DNA of 64,000 bases. Source: Aegilops tauschii subsp. strangulata. Lineage: Eukaryota; Streptophyta; Magnoliopsida; Poales; Poaceae. The notes under the pieces were generated by a model. That model was not told where the DNA came from, did no database searches, and saw only the letters and a list, made by a program, of their open reading frames with translations. The stretch spans positions 223,467,622 to 223,531,621 of the forward strand of contig NC_053039.3 in NCBI RefSeq assembly GCF_002575655.3. The letters are read 5' to 3'. This document shows positions 1-10,190 of the stretch, piece by piece (the first letter of the stretch is position 1; every line of letters begins with the position of its first letter). The position numbers and the translations under genes were made by a program.

Positions 1-879
1 AAAAGGGAGTAGTCCGGTCTGGCTACAGACAGCCTCCGGTTCATTCAGCATCTTCTTTACAGCCTCAGTAACTTCCGCATCTGGATGAATATCAATGTGT
101 CGTTGAGCATCCTTCAAACTCCCTGTGTACTCACACATCAAACCGGAGCGCCGGCTTAAGGGCAGAATACTCCAGCTTATCCAATGACGGGAAAGGTCAA
201 CTCCTGTCAAACCGTTCGCCATGAAGGCTCTAAGCTATGATAGTTGGGGGGCATAGTTGGCCCTTTCTTTTGCGGTCAACCTCTGAGGAAAAGGATTTGT
301 ATTACTAAGGCGGTGAGGGCGGTAGCCCGGCAAGGGGTTTTCATCGGTTGGAGATGTATCTTTGAAGTAAAACCAAGTCTGGTTCCACTCTTTGGGGTGA
401 CTGTGGAGCTTGGGATGAGGGAAAGTAACCTCCTTCCTTTTCTGAACCGCCATTCCACCCAATTCCGTATTGGGTCCATCCGTGAACTCTGTGCGATGGT
501 TTAAGTGAAAGAAATCCCAAAACAGTTCGACTGTAGGTTCCTCTTGGAGATAAGCCTCACAGAAGACTTGGAAGTGGCAGATGTTGGTCACATAATTTGG
601 ACCGATGTCTTGAGGGTGCAGCTGAAAACTGGCCAGTACATCCCGGAATTTTTTTGAATCGGGAGGGCTAAAACCTCGACCCAGATGATCAGCAAACACG
701 ACTACCTCTCCATCCTTGGGTGTAGGAGGATTTTTCGGGCCAGGGATCCAGTGGATGACATCTTTCTTGGCTAAAGCGCCCGTTAAAACACAGTTGTTTA
801 ACTAATCTTCGGTTACTTGAGAAGGAACCCAATTGCATTCATAGACTTGCTTGGCCATGGCAATGAAGATCTGAAACAT
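1..879 (-). pseudogene. Antisense gene of copy A, first coding exon (Transposase_28-like, 'putative gypsy type transposon' domain)
   Basis: Read on the minus strand from a likely ATG at 879, this is the first coding exon of the accessory gene that Tat-type elements carry opposite to gag-pol. The same protein is encoded at 37981-41613 in the complete copy. The longest open piece (699-235) has the conserved region around FADHLGRGFSPP, a Phe/Trp-rich segment and the PLPGYRP motif, and stops at a TAG at 235 where the sister copy has a lysine codon. Further disruptions lie between 700 and 879. The exon continues past the window edge. The function of this family is unknown; it resembles the PF04195-type domain. 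Non-functional in this copy. Confidence 0.75.
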
Positions 880-1605
880 GATTATTGCCGGTTTAAGATT
901 TATAGTGGACAACTATAAAGCGGTATAAGGATATAAGCATATTGTTAAACCGGAGTTGGTTATTTGTAAACCGGAGTCTGACAATGGGGACAGCACAATG
1001 ATGAATGTATTGGTGGTTCAACAGGGGACTAATGGTATCTACAGGGTCATCATTTTTCTATGAAGTTAAACCGCCTAATCTGGCATTAAAGGTATATGTC
1101 TAAAAGGTGCGTAAGTAAAGGACAAACAAGTTTCACATCTTGGCTTGGTAATTTCAGATCTACCGCGCGTTGGAAAAACAAAAAATATTCTGACCTAATT
1201 TCAAGCGTGTTAAGAGTTCACCAAGCTCAGATGAGTTTAATATAAGACAGATGTTCTAACAAAGAAGCAGGAGTTTAAAGTACAAGGGCATTGGAAAAAG
1301 CAGATCTAACTAGCCATTCGTACTACTGAAGAGAAACCAGGAAGAACAGATTCAAGAACTTTGAAGAACTATGAAGAACACCGAGCCCTAATGGTGGATC
1401 TGGAGTGAGGAAAGAAGGAACTTACTGGTGCTGAGGAGGCAGCGGAGGATCGCCGCATTACTCTGGTACGTTCAGGTTGATGCAGCGGCCGTCATTGAGG
1501 CAGATGCGAAGGACGACGGCGGCGGCAGAGCTGGAGGGTTGGACGGCGCGAGGAAGAAGATGACGCGAAGAGGCACGAGGGGGAAAGTGAAAGGGACCCC
1601 TCGGC

Positions 1606-1618
1606 CTTATTTATAAGG
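1606..1618 (-). promoter_or_regulatory. TATA box for the antisense gene of copy A
   Basis: The reverse strand reads CCTTATAAATAAGG about 730 bp upstream of the antisense ATG, followed (minus strand) by a GC-rich, C/T-rich leader. The same motif is at the same place in the second copy (42310-42318), so it is conserved between copies. Promoter activity is inferred. Confidence 0.5.
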
Positions 1619-1868
1619 TGAATGGATAAAAGGTAGGCGCGAGAATCGAGGAGCCTGAAAAAATGGGATATATGACAGCTCTGTTGCCTCGATTGTCGGA
1701 GGCCCATCAATGAAGGCGGGTTATACGCAGTTTTTAATAACAGATGACGTCATGGCGATTTATCATGGTCCTGGAAGGTGACGTCACGGCGGTTTACAAG
1801 ATTATGTGAAGGTGCTTCTTAAGTATTGAGGATTGACATGAACCAGTTCAAATCAATCTGGGGCCTAA

Positions 1869-2477
1869 TGTTGGGGATATTACTACTGGGCTAACCCGGC
1901 CTCTCCTGGCAGGCCTTAAACCGGCTTTTGGGCCCTGGGCCTTCATAAAGCGTCACCGTAATGTTGGGGATATTACTACTGGGCTAACCCGGCCTCTCCT
2001 GGCCGGTTTACGCCCAGTTGGGGATACAGTGAACCATGAAGACAAAGACGGTGATGCTTTATGAAGGCCCAAGGCCCAAAAGCCGGTTTAAGGCCTGTAG
2101 ACATAAACCGGCATTAGTATGTAAACTTGTGTTGTAAGATAGAAAGAGCAGAGACCGAGCCGGACACGTCTATGAGCCGGCCTCAGGATTCTGTAAACCG
2201 ACGGGCATCAACCATGTATATAAGGGGACGAGCCGACGGCGGTTCAAGGACAACAGACAACAACTCGAGACTTAGGCAAAGCGTATTCGCTCCCTGGTCA
2301 TCAAAACCCTAGCAATTCCACAACAACTGGATTAGGCTTTTACCGTCACCTCAAGGGGCCGAACCAGTATAAACTCTCTGCGTCTCTTGTCCTCTTTAAC
2401 CCCTTTAAGCTAACCCGCGCGATGTCTCCACGACTAAGTCCTTTCCTTAGGACATCTGCCGTGACAAAACCAAGACA
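1869..2477 (+). repeat. 3' LTR of copy A, 609 bp, with a rearranged 5' end
   Basis: Begins TGTTGGGG, ends CAAGACA. From about 2048 onward it is collinear with the 527-bp LTRs of the complete element (26006-26532, 42581-43107). The first 180 bp differ. A 42-bp segment is present twice (1869-1910 and 1962-2003). A 49-bp segment (1911-1959) is the reverse complement of 2048-2096 with two mismatches. The part between CTGGG and GCCCAG (about 1986-2016) is inverted relative to the other copies. Confidence 0.85.
2217..2224 (+). promoter_or_regulatory. LTR TATA box (TATATAAG) of copy A
   Basis: The same motif occurs at the same place in both LTRs of the complete copy (26268 and 42843), followed by GGGGACGA. 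It is the probable core promoter of the LTR. Confidence 0.6.
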
Positions 2478-2636
2478 CCCACCGAGGTGTATGCTCTAAC
2501 TTGGCATGGTTATACTACTCATATCATGCATATGGTGTCTTGCATTGCATAGTTTAGACATCATATACACAATATTCAACACCATGTTCTTAGTTCAGAC
2601 ATCATATATGCGAATGCCCTTTGCTTAGCATATAAA

Positions 2637-2850
2637 TCACATATGTGAATTAAATCATGCGATCCTGATTACTTAGATAACATGTATGTGAATTATGTCA
2701 TGCGAACCTGTTTACTAAAGACATCATATAATTATCTCATGCCATCCTGTTTAGTTAGTCATCATATCTTTGAATTATGTCATGCTATGCTATACATTTT
2801 ATATAGACATCATATATGTGAAATTATGTCATGCTATCCTTTTTAGTTAA
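2637..2850. repeat. AT-rich tandem repeat, about 40-48 bp unit, about 5 degenerate copies
   Basis: Repeated pattern of CATATATGTGAATTATGTC followed by ATGC(G/T)ATCCTGTTTA and ACATCAT, just upstream of the first exon of the En/Spm-type gene. It probably lies in a leader or intron; 2483-2636 holds weaker versions of the same words. No coding potential. Confidence 0.65.
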
Positions 2851-2859
2851 AAAATATAC

Positions 2860-4782
2860 ATGTCAACTATTTCATGCCCTCTTTTTTCCACACTATCTAT
2901 TGCATCTGTCTCTCATACAATGTCTGTACATTCAACTGTGTTTCCTGTTTATCAGCCATTTGAATTGGAGCGGGTGATGGCAGCATCTAGCGGTGTAAAA
3001 ACATGGTCTTCAAATAAAATAGTGCTACCTCTTGGTGGAGATAGCACCCCGGTTGTACATGCACGGGAACCAGCCCTACCACACATACCCCAGACTCTCG
3101 CAGATTGTACCCCTGCTGCGATGGACAGAGAACCAGCTTCCTGTTGACACAGCACCATCTCCACCGCAGAGCTCCCAAACAAGAGCAATTAGTAAGGCAG
3201 CTCCAGTGCCCAAAGCGTCAGTGCTACCTCGGCGAATCCCAACTCCACCAGTTAGTACACCTATTCCTGTGGAGGAAGCACAACTAGCCAGTCGTAGTTT
3301 AGCATCTATCGCATTTGATGTTGTTAAATCCATGATGGTTAGTATCTTCCCATCATGGAAATATTATACTGAAGATGAAGGAAAATGTCAATTACAGGTG
3401 TTTGTCCAGGAGTTATGTGTAACTAATGTTATTCATGGAAATTACTTTGCTTTGTCCCATACATTCTACCTCCATGATGGTTATAATACAACAAAGTTTC
3501 CCATTTTTCTCTATAGAGAAGGACCGATTTGGAAACTCAGGATGAGGTAACCTGTGTTAATACCTCTGCTATCTTCAAGAATGCTTGGTGGCAGTATTGG
3601 AATTACCTGAAGAAAACGTACTTCACTGGCAAAGAAACTCATCAAATTCCCTTACGTTCTCCTGAGACACATTTACTAGACGATGACTGGGAACACCTTG
3701 TTTTGTACTGGTCCCGAACCAAGAATGTGGTAAGGTCTATGAGCTCATTTTCTATTTTTAAGTAATATATTCTTGCGTCTTACTGTACTCTATTCATGTA
3801 GAACAAGTGCTTAAACCTGAAGAACAACTGTTCTCATTTAAGATTCCATTGCTGTCATGCATACTGCTTTGCTCTTGTATCACTGTATTTACTCATCAAA
3901 CTTATTTTTAAATTGAAGGATCCAATCGAAACTCCAATGGCACAACAGGTATGTTTACACATGTTTCTTTAACAGGTTTGCTCTTATAAATAACTCTGTT
4001 GATTTCAATTTCAATTGTGTATACAGTTGACTTCTCATATCATGCACATTACTAGCATCACAATAGAGCCAATAGTGTTGTTGTACATGTAGACCCGTGG
4101 TACCCATCTGAAATCTTGTTGTGCCGTGTAGTTTCCCATGCTTTGTATTCTTTCAGTGCTGCTTTGTCTTGAACTGATATGATTTGAACCGTGTCTCTAT
4201 TTTGATTTGGCAAGACAATGCAGGGACCATAGGACATATATATATGTTTGTTTGATGCTTTTATTATGTACTACTTGGCAATAGAAGACTTGGTAGTTTA
4301 ATCCTGTCCACCTTACTAATGAACTTGTTCACCGAAATGAGTTTCATATACTAGTACATGCTAAACTTGTTATGTGTCTGCTTGTTTCTCCTTTTAGAAT
4401 GCTGACAGAATATTGGGGAAGAGCGCCTTATTAAGCAATGGAAAAGGAAGTAATGCAGATAAGGTTTGGGATAGTGAGACATCCTTGTTGGTCTCCAGAA
4501 AAGCTGATAAAATAGCTAATGAAAACTATCTTGAAGACAGTGAGACAACCCCAAAGTCCTGTCTTGGTTTAGTGTTCGAGTTACTGGCCACTACCGCTTG
4601 CACAAGCTATTCAAACTCACTGTCTGAATCAGTTCGGTTTCTTGAGTCTCAACTACAAGCTGAAAGACATCGATCAGCTGTGCTGCGACAAGAAGCGGAA
4701 GGACTACGGAAGTCCCTAGAGCATTCAGATGCATACTTTCTGGTGCAACAACAAGCGTTGCAGGATTTTAGCGCCAAATAGG
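2860..4782 (+). pseudogene. Broken multi-exon gene resembling the En/Spm (CACTA) ORF2-type accessory protein
   Basis: Three exon-like pieces with plausible splice signals: about 2860-3728 (donor GTAAGG), 3919-3951 (acceptor AG before GATCCAATC, donor GTATGT) and 4399-4782 (acceptor TTTTAG, stop TAG). The first exon has a Pro-rich linker and then an aromatic-rich region (PSWKYYTEDEGK, NAWWQYWNYLKK, DDDWEHLVLYW) of the style seen in plant Ptta/En/Spm proteins (PF03004-like). The last exon ends in a probable coiled coil (LESQLQAERHRSAVLRQEAE). Reading frame changes near 3130 and near 3530 show that it is not intact. The family assignment is from recognition only. Such proteins bind CACTA ends or accompany the transposase in related elements. 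Confidence 0.55.
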
Positions 4783-5140
4783 ACAATGCTAATAAGATTG
4801 CTAAGCTTATTGCTAGCATGGTGGATACCCAGGATAACGTTTCATGAGCTCTTCTGAAGTTGTTTCAGTTATGGACTTGTTTTGCTGCCGCGTTTATTTG
4901 CACTGGTGGTCAATTTAGACGGCCGGTGTATGTAATATGCTGCTTCGTTCCTTATATTTCTATTGGTGGCGAACTTTGATGCCCATGGATGTAGTATGTG
5001 TAATAGCCGTAATAGCCTAGCGTTAGTTGCTTGCTTATTTATTTCCTTATTGTCTTGTTTAGTTGTTTGCTTGTAGTCACTATAGTTCTTTTTCCGTGTT
5101 TTTCTACTAGCCACAATAACCTATTTTTATAACTCTGCAG
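4783..5140. other. 3' flank of the En/Spm-type gene, no gene seen
   Basis: T-rich sequence after the coiled-coil exon. It contains TTTTTCTACTAG at 5098-5109, whose reverse complement CTAGTAGAAAAA resembles the inner part of a common CACTA terminus. The terminal CAC is missing (GGC instead), so it may be a decayed end or chance. Confidence 0.3.
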
Positions 5141-5290
5141 GATGCTGCTAACGCGGCACTATGATCAGAGACCCTTTGACGAAACTGTGTGCGATGCATT
5201 AATCACAAATGGGGATGTAAAAAATCGTCAAAAAAGGTACAAAACGTTTGCGACGGCGGAGCCATCAAACAAGGTTCAGATTTTAGTTGC

Positions 5291-5640
5291 GTGTGCGATT
5301 CAAGGCACACGGTTAACCCGTTCGAACTGTTTGTGATGAGGCAGAACAATAGAAACGGACAGCCATATCAATGTGTGTGCGACATATGGCGTACAGTTCG
5401 CTCCGATGAACTGTTTGTTATTAGGGAGTGCAACAGAAACGGTTAGCCAGATCAAGGTGTGTGTGATATAGGGCATACGGTTCACTCGGACGAACTGTTT
5501 TCGATTACCGAACACAACAGAAATGGTTCAACTTAACAAGATGTGTGTGATACGAGGCAAACAGCCGACTCGGATGAACTATTTGCGATGAGAAATTACA
5601 ACACAGACGGTTAATACAGTTAGTTCGTGTGCGATTCTGT
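5291..5640. repeat. 84-86-bp tandem repeats, about 4 copies (subterminal type)
   Basis: Units start at about 5291, 5373, 5457 and 5541. Each contains GTGTG(C/T)GA, a CGAACTGTTT-like core and (A/G)AAACGGTTA. Single words continue on both sides from about 5170 to 5740 (GTGTGCGATGCATT, CGTGTGCGATGATTAG). CACTA elements carry such arrays next to their termini. The open frames running through this stretch on both strands are by-products of the repeat. Confidence 0.7.
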
Positions 5641-5996
5641 GTGTACAAAAAACTTTGAAAAATGCAAACTAGTTGCTTGCGGTGGCTAGGAGTATCACAC
5701 ATGATGTGTCTGCGAGTACCCGTGTGCGATGATTAGTAAGTTACACATATGTTTCCTTATGTTAACACTTGTGTGATAAATAACACGTGGCACCGGATAC
5801 GGTATTCGAGTTGTGTGTGTGCTCCACTTAATCTTCCCGCGCTCCACATGGGTGAATTGTAAAATCCACGCCTCTTCCCTCATCGGTTTCCCGCCACCAG
5901 CTAATGGCTTGCTGCATATAACTGAGGCGGCAATGCACCGCCGCGACACTCTGCGCAGATCTAGTCCTCACCCATCTACCATTAGTTATTCCAAAC

Positions 5997-6506
5997 ATGC
6001 CAGTGAACGACCAAAGCTTCGACGTCGACGCCTACCTGTGTTACATCTTCGACGAGGAGAACGAGCCGGAGCAGGTCGGGGAGCAAGAGCTTCATCGGCC
6101 GGTGCAAGTACCATGGCCCATCAGCAGTGATATCGACGTGACAGTCCTTGGGAGCACAATCAACATATTGCAGAGGAGGTGTGATGAGCAGTTTGCCATC
6201 CACCGTGCAAAAGATCCAGAGCTGCTCGGCGGCATGATCGATGACCCACCCGAAGAGCCGATGTCACCAGTGCTCATCGGCAGCCTAATGCCCCGCAAGG
6301 AATGGGCAGAGGACCTCTGCGATTCAGTCAAGACACAGACAGCCTGCAGCTTCATCATTGCCCACGGCGGCCGTGTCAACCTCGATCCCGATGATGTGGT
6401 GGCCAGGCTCGAGCGCATCCTTGGCGGAGTTGACGTCCCCGACGAAGTAGAACATCGCCAACGTGATATCTTGAGGATGCAGGTGATGGACGGAATTTGC
6501 TACTAG
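5997..6506 (+). CDS. Unknown acidic protein, 169 aa, single exon (cargo gene 1)
   Basis: Intact frame from ATG (context CAAACATGCC) to TAG. The protein is acidic, rich in Asp, Glu, Pro and Arg, with an N-terminal stretch FDVDAYLCYIFDEENEPEQ and a C-terminal segment LDPDDVVARLERILGGVDVP. No signal peptide, membrane segment or known motif is recognised. Codon use is GC-rich and clearly coding-like, unlike the AT-rich surroundings. The 5' side has a C-rich leader (CATCGGTTTCCCGCC), a module found again at 12592. The 3' side has a short block shared with cargo gene 2. Whether this is a captured host gene piece or a transposon-specific gene cannot be decided from the sequence. Confidence 0.5.
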   Translation: MPVNDQSFDVDAYLCYIFDEENEPEQVGEQELHRPVQVPWPISSDIDVTVLGSTINILQRRCDEQFAIHRAKDPELLGGMIDDPPEEPMSPVLIGSLMPRKEWAEDLCDSVKTQTACSFIIAHGGRVNLDPDDVVARLERILGGVDVPDEVEHRQRDILRMQVMDGICY

Positions 6507-6919
6507 GCCAGAGACATGGAAATGGAGCGGTTTCGCGGAGTTGTCATGCGCGCAAGTGCACGCAGTCAAGCTCTTCTGGAAGAGGCCCAGCAGCCCCAAG
6601 AGCCTCCCAGCGCCAGCATCTCTGTAGGCGGAGGCGGGTCGGGACACTTGGAGTGAACGGCCGCAAGAGTGCTATGCTGATCATGGAGTCCGAGAAGACC
6701 ATCGTCGGAAGGCTGCCAGCTCAGCCTTTTAGCTTATATTTTATTATAATTGTATCCATATGTAGGTCGTGAGTGTTCTGGGCCTTGCCGCATGTGGCAT
6801 TTTAAATTATCCTAAATATGTAAGACAATTATTAAGAATTATTAACCGTTGCCATTGTAAATTTGCCTCAATGGCGAGCAGAGCGCGCACAGGGACGCCG
6901 GAGCGGAGCGCGCCGCGGC
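6507..6919. other. 3' flank of cargo gene 1 with a module shared with cargo gene 2
   Basis: After a GC-rich tail, 6780-6836 reads TTGCCGCATGTGGCATTTT and onward nearly identically to 9604-9656 downstream of cargo gene 2. From 6868 a minisatellite-like unit begins (CCTCAATGGCGAGCAGAGCG), interrupted at 6919 by the Angela-type LTR. No gene otherwise. Confidence 0.55.
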
Positions 6920-8646
6920 TGAAGGAAATATGCCCTAGAGGCAATAATAAAGTTATTACTTATTTCCTTATTCTCATGATAAATGTTTATTATTCATGCT
7001 AGAATTGTATTAACCGGAAACGTAATACATGTGTGAATACATAGACAAACGGAGTGTCACTAGTATGCCTCTACTTGACTAGCTCGTTGATCAAAGATGG
7101 TTATGTTTCCTAGCCATAGACATAAGTTGTCATTTGATTAACGGGATCATATCATTAGGAGAATGATGTGATTGACTTGACCCATTCCGTTAGCTTAGCA
7201 CCTGATCGTTTAGTATGTTGGTATTGCTTTCTTCATGACTTATACATGTTCCTATGACTATGAGATTATGCAACTCCCGCTTACCGGAGGAACACTTTGT
7301 GTGCTACCAAACGTCACAACGTAACTGGGTGATTATAAAGGTGCTCTACAGGTGTCTCCGAAGGTACTTGTTGGGTTGGCGTATTTCGAGATTAGGATTT
7401 GTCACTCCGATTGTCGGAGAGGTATCTCTGGGCCCACTTAGTAATGCACATCACTATAAGCCTTGCAAGCATTGTAACTAATGAGTTAGTTGCGGGATGA
7501 TGTATTATGGAACGAGTAAAGAGACTTGCCGGTAACGAAATTGAACTAGGTATTGAGATACCGACGATCGAATCTCGGGCAAGTAACATACCGATGACAA
7601 AGGGAACAACGTATGTTGTTATGCGGTTTGACCGATAAAGATCTTTGTAGAATATGTGGGAGCCAATATGAGCATCCAGGTTCCGCTATTGGTTATTGAC
7701 CGGAGACGTGTCTCGGTCATGTCTACATTGTTCTTGAACCCGTAGGGTCCGCACGCTTAAAGTTCGATGACGGTTATACTATGAGTTTATGTGTTTTGAT
7801 CTGCCGAAGGTAGTTCGGAGTCCTGGATGAGATTGGGGACATGACGAGGAGTCTCGAAATGGTCGAGACGTAAAGATCGATATATTGGACGACTATATTC
7901 AGACATCGGAAAGGTTCCGAGTGATTCGGGTATTTTTCGGAGTACCGGAGAGTTACGGGAATTCTCCGGGGAGTATATGGGCCTTATTGGGCTTTAGGGG
8001 AAAGAGGGAGGAGAGGCTGCGCGCGCCCCCAAGGCCTAGTCCCAATTGGACTAGGGGGAGGGGTTGCGCCCCCTCCTTCCTTCTCTTCTCTCTCTGCTTT
8101 TCTTGACTCCTACTCCTACTACTTGGAAGGGGGGGAATCCTACTCCCGGTGGGAGTAGGACTCCTCCTAGGGTGCGCCATAGAGAGGGCCGGCCCTCCCC
8201 CTCCTCCACTCCTTTATATACGGGGAGGGGCACCCCTTGGAGACATAACAATTGATCATTGATCTTTTAGCCGTTTGCGGTGCCCCCCTCCACCATAATC
8301 CACCTCGATAATATCGTGGCGGTGCTTAGGCGAAGCCCTGCGTCGGTAGAACATCATCATCGTCACCACGCCGTCGTGCTGACGAAACTCTCCCTCAAAA
8401 CTCGGCCGGATCGGAGTTCGAGGGACGTCATCGAGCTGAACATGTGCTGAACTCGGAGGTGCCGTGCGTTCGGTACTTGATTGGTCGGATCGTGAAGACG
8501 TACGACTACATCAACCGCGTTGTGCTAACGCTTCCGCTTTTGGTCTACGAGGGTACGTGGACAACACTCTCCCCTCTCGTTGCTATGCATCACCATGATC
8601 TTGCGTGTGCGTAGGATTTTTTTTGAAATTACTACGTTCCCCAACA
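6920..8646 (+). mobile_element. Solo LTR of an Angela/BARE/WIS-type Copia retrotransposon, 1727 bp
   Basis: Begins TGAAGGAAATATGCCCTAGA and ends ACTACGTTCCCCAACA, the characteristic ends of this very abundant Triticeae LTR. It is flanked on both sides by GCGGC (6915-6919 and 8647-8651), a perfect 5-bp target-site duplication. No internal domain or second LTR is present, so it is a solo LTR left by LTR-LTR recombination. A TATA-like TTTATATA is at 8213-8220. The short open frames inside it are non-coding by-products. Confidence 0.93.
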
Positions 8647-8735
8647 GCGGCTGCCTCAATGGCGAGCAAAATGCACGGACGGACGTGAGCAGAGCGCGCA
8701 GCGGCCGCCTCAACAGCGAGCAACCACGTGGTCAA
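8647..8735. repeat. Minisatellite-like copies (CCTCAATGGCGAGCA unit) around the solo LTR insertion
   Basis: Continues the unit begun at 6868 on the other side of the LTR: TGCCTCAATGGCGAGCAAAA, then GTGAGCAGAGCGCGCAGCGG, then CCGCCTCAACAGCGAGCAAC. With the LTR removed, about three imperfect copies lie side by side. Confidence 0.6.
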
Positions 8736-8856
8736 CCTTCTGCCATCAATAAATTTTGACATTTTTCCTCGTCACGTTGCAGATTACAACGCAATAAGTA
8801 ATTGCAAATCTGTTCACACCTATCAAACTAATATGTGTTCACACTTAGCACTAGGC

Positions 8857-8864
8857 TATAAAAA
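8857..8864 (+). promoter_or_regulatory. TATA box (CTATAAAAACT) upstream of cargo gene 2
   Basis: Lies 86 bp before the ATG at 8943, which allows a start of transcription near 8890 and a leader of about 55 nt. Good match to a plant TATA box; activity inferred. Confidence 0.5.
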
Positions 8865-8942
8865 CTACCCATTCGAAAATTACTTCACAGTTCCTCTCCT
8901 GATCACCCACAAAACTGGTCTTTCCTGTCAAGTCGTTCCGCC

Positions 8943-9524
8943 ATGACCGGTAGGAGGAGTTTAAGGTGGACATATAACCAGGCAGGAAAGACCAAGGCCA
9001 CAGAAGCACTAGAGAGGTCCTGCCGCGAAGCCGCAGCCGCAGCAGAGATGTCCCGGCGTGCCGTGGAGCCCTCGAACAAGCTCTCACGGGCACGTGAGGG
9101 CTCTTACAATCGCATTCGTGGCGTCGGCCATCGCAACGAGCCGGCGTTCCTGAAGTCCTTCGCCGATCACATTCTCGCTGGCGTCACTACGCAGCAGGAG
9201 CTGGTCGACGGCTTGATGAAGCTGCTCAAGATCAGCGATGCCTCGGTTGACAAGGCGACCGGCCTCGTCGAGCAACTCATGGGTGACAATGCGAAGATCC
9301 CCAAGGCACTCGCCAAGAAGGAGGAGGAGGCCACCAGCTGGAAGATGCTGCATGAGCAGAGCAGTGCCTCGGGGATGACGCTGACAGTGGTTGTCGAGGA
9401 ACTGATGGGTGACTTGAGGAAGCTCCGGATCAAGCGCGAGCAGGAGGTGGAGGAATCCGTGGCTGCTTTCAAGCAAAGTCGTGAGGTATTGAAGAAGGAG
9501 CTAGAGGATGTTGTCGCCCGGTGA
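8943..9524 (+). CDS. Unknown basic/coiled-coil protein, 193 aa, single exon (cargo gene 2)
   Basis: Intact frame from ATG (CCGCCATGACC, good start context) to TGA. The N-terminal 60 residues are basic and Ala/Arg-rich. The rest is strongly charged and helical, with a repeated EQLMGD / EELMGD motif about 50 residues apart and a C-terminal heptad region (KREQEVEESVAAFKQSREVL) that should form a coiled coil. No catalytic motif, signal peptide or membrane segment. It has its own TATA box and shares a 3' block with cargo gene 1, which suggests that the two belong to one element and are perhaps co-regulated. No family recognised. Confidence 0.55.
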   Translation: MTGRRSLRWTYNQAGKTKATEALERSCREAAAAAEMSRRAVEPSNKLSRAREGSYNRIRGVGHRNEPAFLKSFADHILAGVTTQQELVDGLMKLLKISDASVDKATGLVEQLMGDNAKIPKALAKKEEEATSWKMLHEQSSASGMTLTVVVEELMGDLRKLRIKREQEVEESVAAFKQSREVLKKELEDVVAR

Positions 9525-9595
9525 TCCATCGACGAGTAGAGACAGTAGCGACCCAGATCGTGGTCTGCAATTTCCTTCTTCTCTTGCCCCCGTGT

Positions 9596-9750
9596 CTTCC
9601 GAGCTTTGCCGCATGTGGCATTTTAAATTATCCGGAATATGTAAGACAATTATATGTGCGCCATTGTAAATTTTTCATCGTATTATCCGTTGCCGTTTTA
9701 TTTGTGGTCGTATTATCCGTTGCCCTATGTGGCAATTTAAATTAGGGTGG
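9596..9750. repeat. Shared 3' module, second copy, with small internal repeats
   Basis: 9604-9656 matches 6780-6836 closely (GCCGCATGTGGCATTTTAAA, then AATATGTAAGACAATTAT). A shorter variant, TGCCCTATGTGGCAATTTAA, follows at 9722-9741, and ATTATCCGTTGCC occurs at 9681 and 9712. It may be a 3' UTR or a transposon module. Confidence 0.6.
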
Positions 9751-10190
9751 AATACGAGTTGAAAACACGAACAAAGCAAATGCTGCAATGGGATCACAAG
9801 CAAACACCCTCCGTCCAGGTGCTTTAATTAACCCATTAATAGAGAAGTTGTGATCAAGGCAGGCGGCGGCTGGTGCCTGGAGGTCAAAGAGCTTGCTTCC
9901 CAGTGAGCATGGGCGGCCTTGCTGCTCGCACGTGTCCCGTCGAGCCTGTGAGGTGGACAGGATGCACGTGTCCCATCGAGCCTGCGGCGGACTGCGCATC
10001 CCTTCGAGGCTGCACGGCGGACTTCTCGCGCTCGTCCTGTCTAATCAAACAGCTGCATGCACGCCATCTAGTATGGTTAAATTTCGACACGGTTAATATA
10101 ATACAACCGTTTGTGATATTAGCGTGTTAGCTTTTTGTTTCAAAAAGGACTTCGTTGGCTACTAATGTGTGCGCCTCTTCTCAAACTGGA
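9751..10190. other. Spacer with a short direct repeat; no gene seen
   Basis: Contains a 36-bp direct repeat (CACGTGTCCCGTCGAGCCTG at 9938, CACGTGTCCCATCGAGCCTG at 9964) and, at 10085-10125, words of the GTTTGTGAT type related to the subterminal repeats. Confidence 0.4.

Larger units (their letters stand above)
1..2477 (+). mobile_element. 3' end of a Tat-lineage Gypsy LTR retrotransposon (copy A), cut by the window edge
   Basis: About 1.87 kb of internal sequence and a 3' LTR that closely match the last 2.4 kb of the complete Gypsy element at 26006-43107 (compare 40730-43107). Both copies have the same order: antisense coding exon, antisense TATA box, the same short stretch ending in TGGGGCCTAA just before the LTR, and an LTR beginning TGTTGGGG and ending in CA. 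The element runs in the + direction and its gag-pol part lies left of the window. The 5 bp after the LTR (CCCAC, 2478-2482) are the expected right half of its target-site duplication; the left half is not visible. Confidence 0.88.

Noticed and set aside
4..880. Host protein-coding gene at the left edge
   Set aside because: The same sequence is the antisense gene of the complete Gypsy element at 40690-41613.
5140..5790. Possible CRISPR-like or bacterial repeat array
   Set aside because: Units are contiguous tandem copies with no spacers, in a plant transposon context.
7885..8255. Small frames inside the Angela-type LTR
   Set aside because: The LTR is a well-known non-coding repeat; the frames overlap in both strands over a GC-rich tract.
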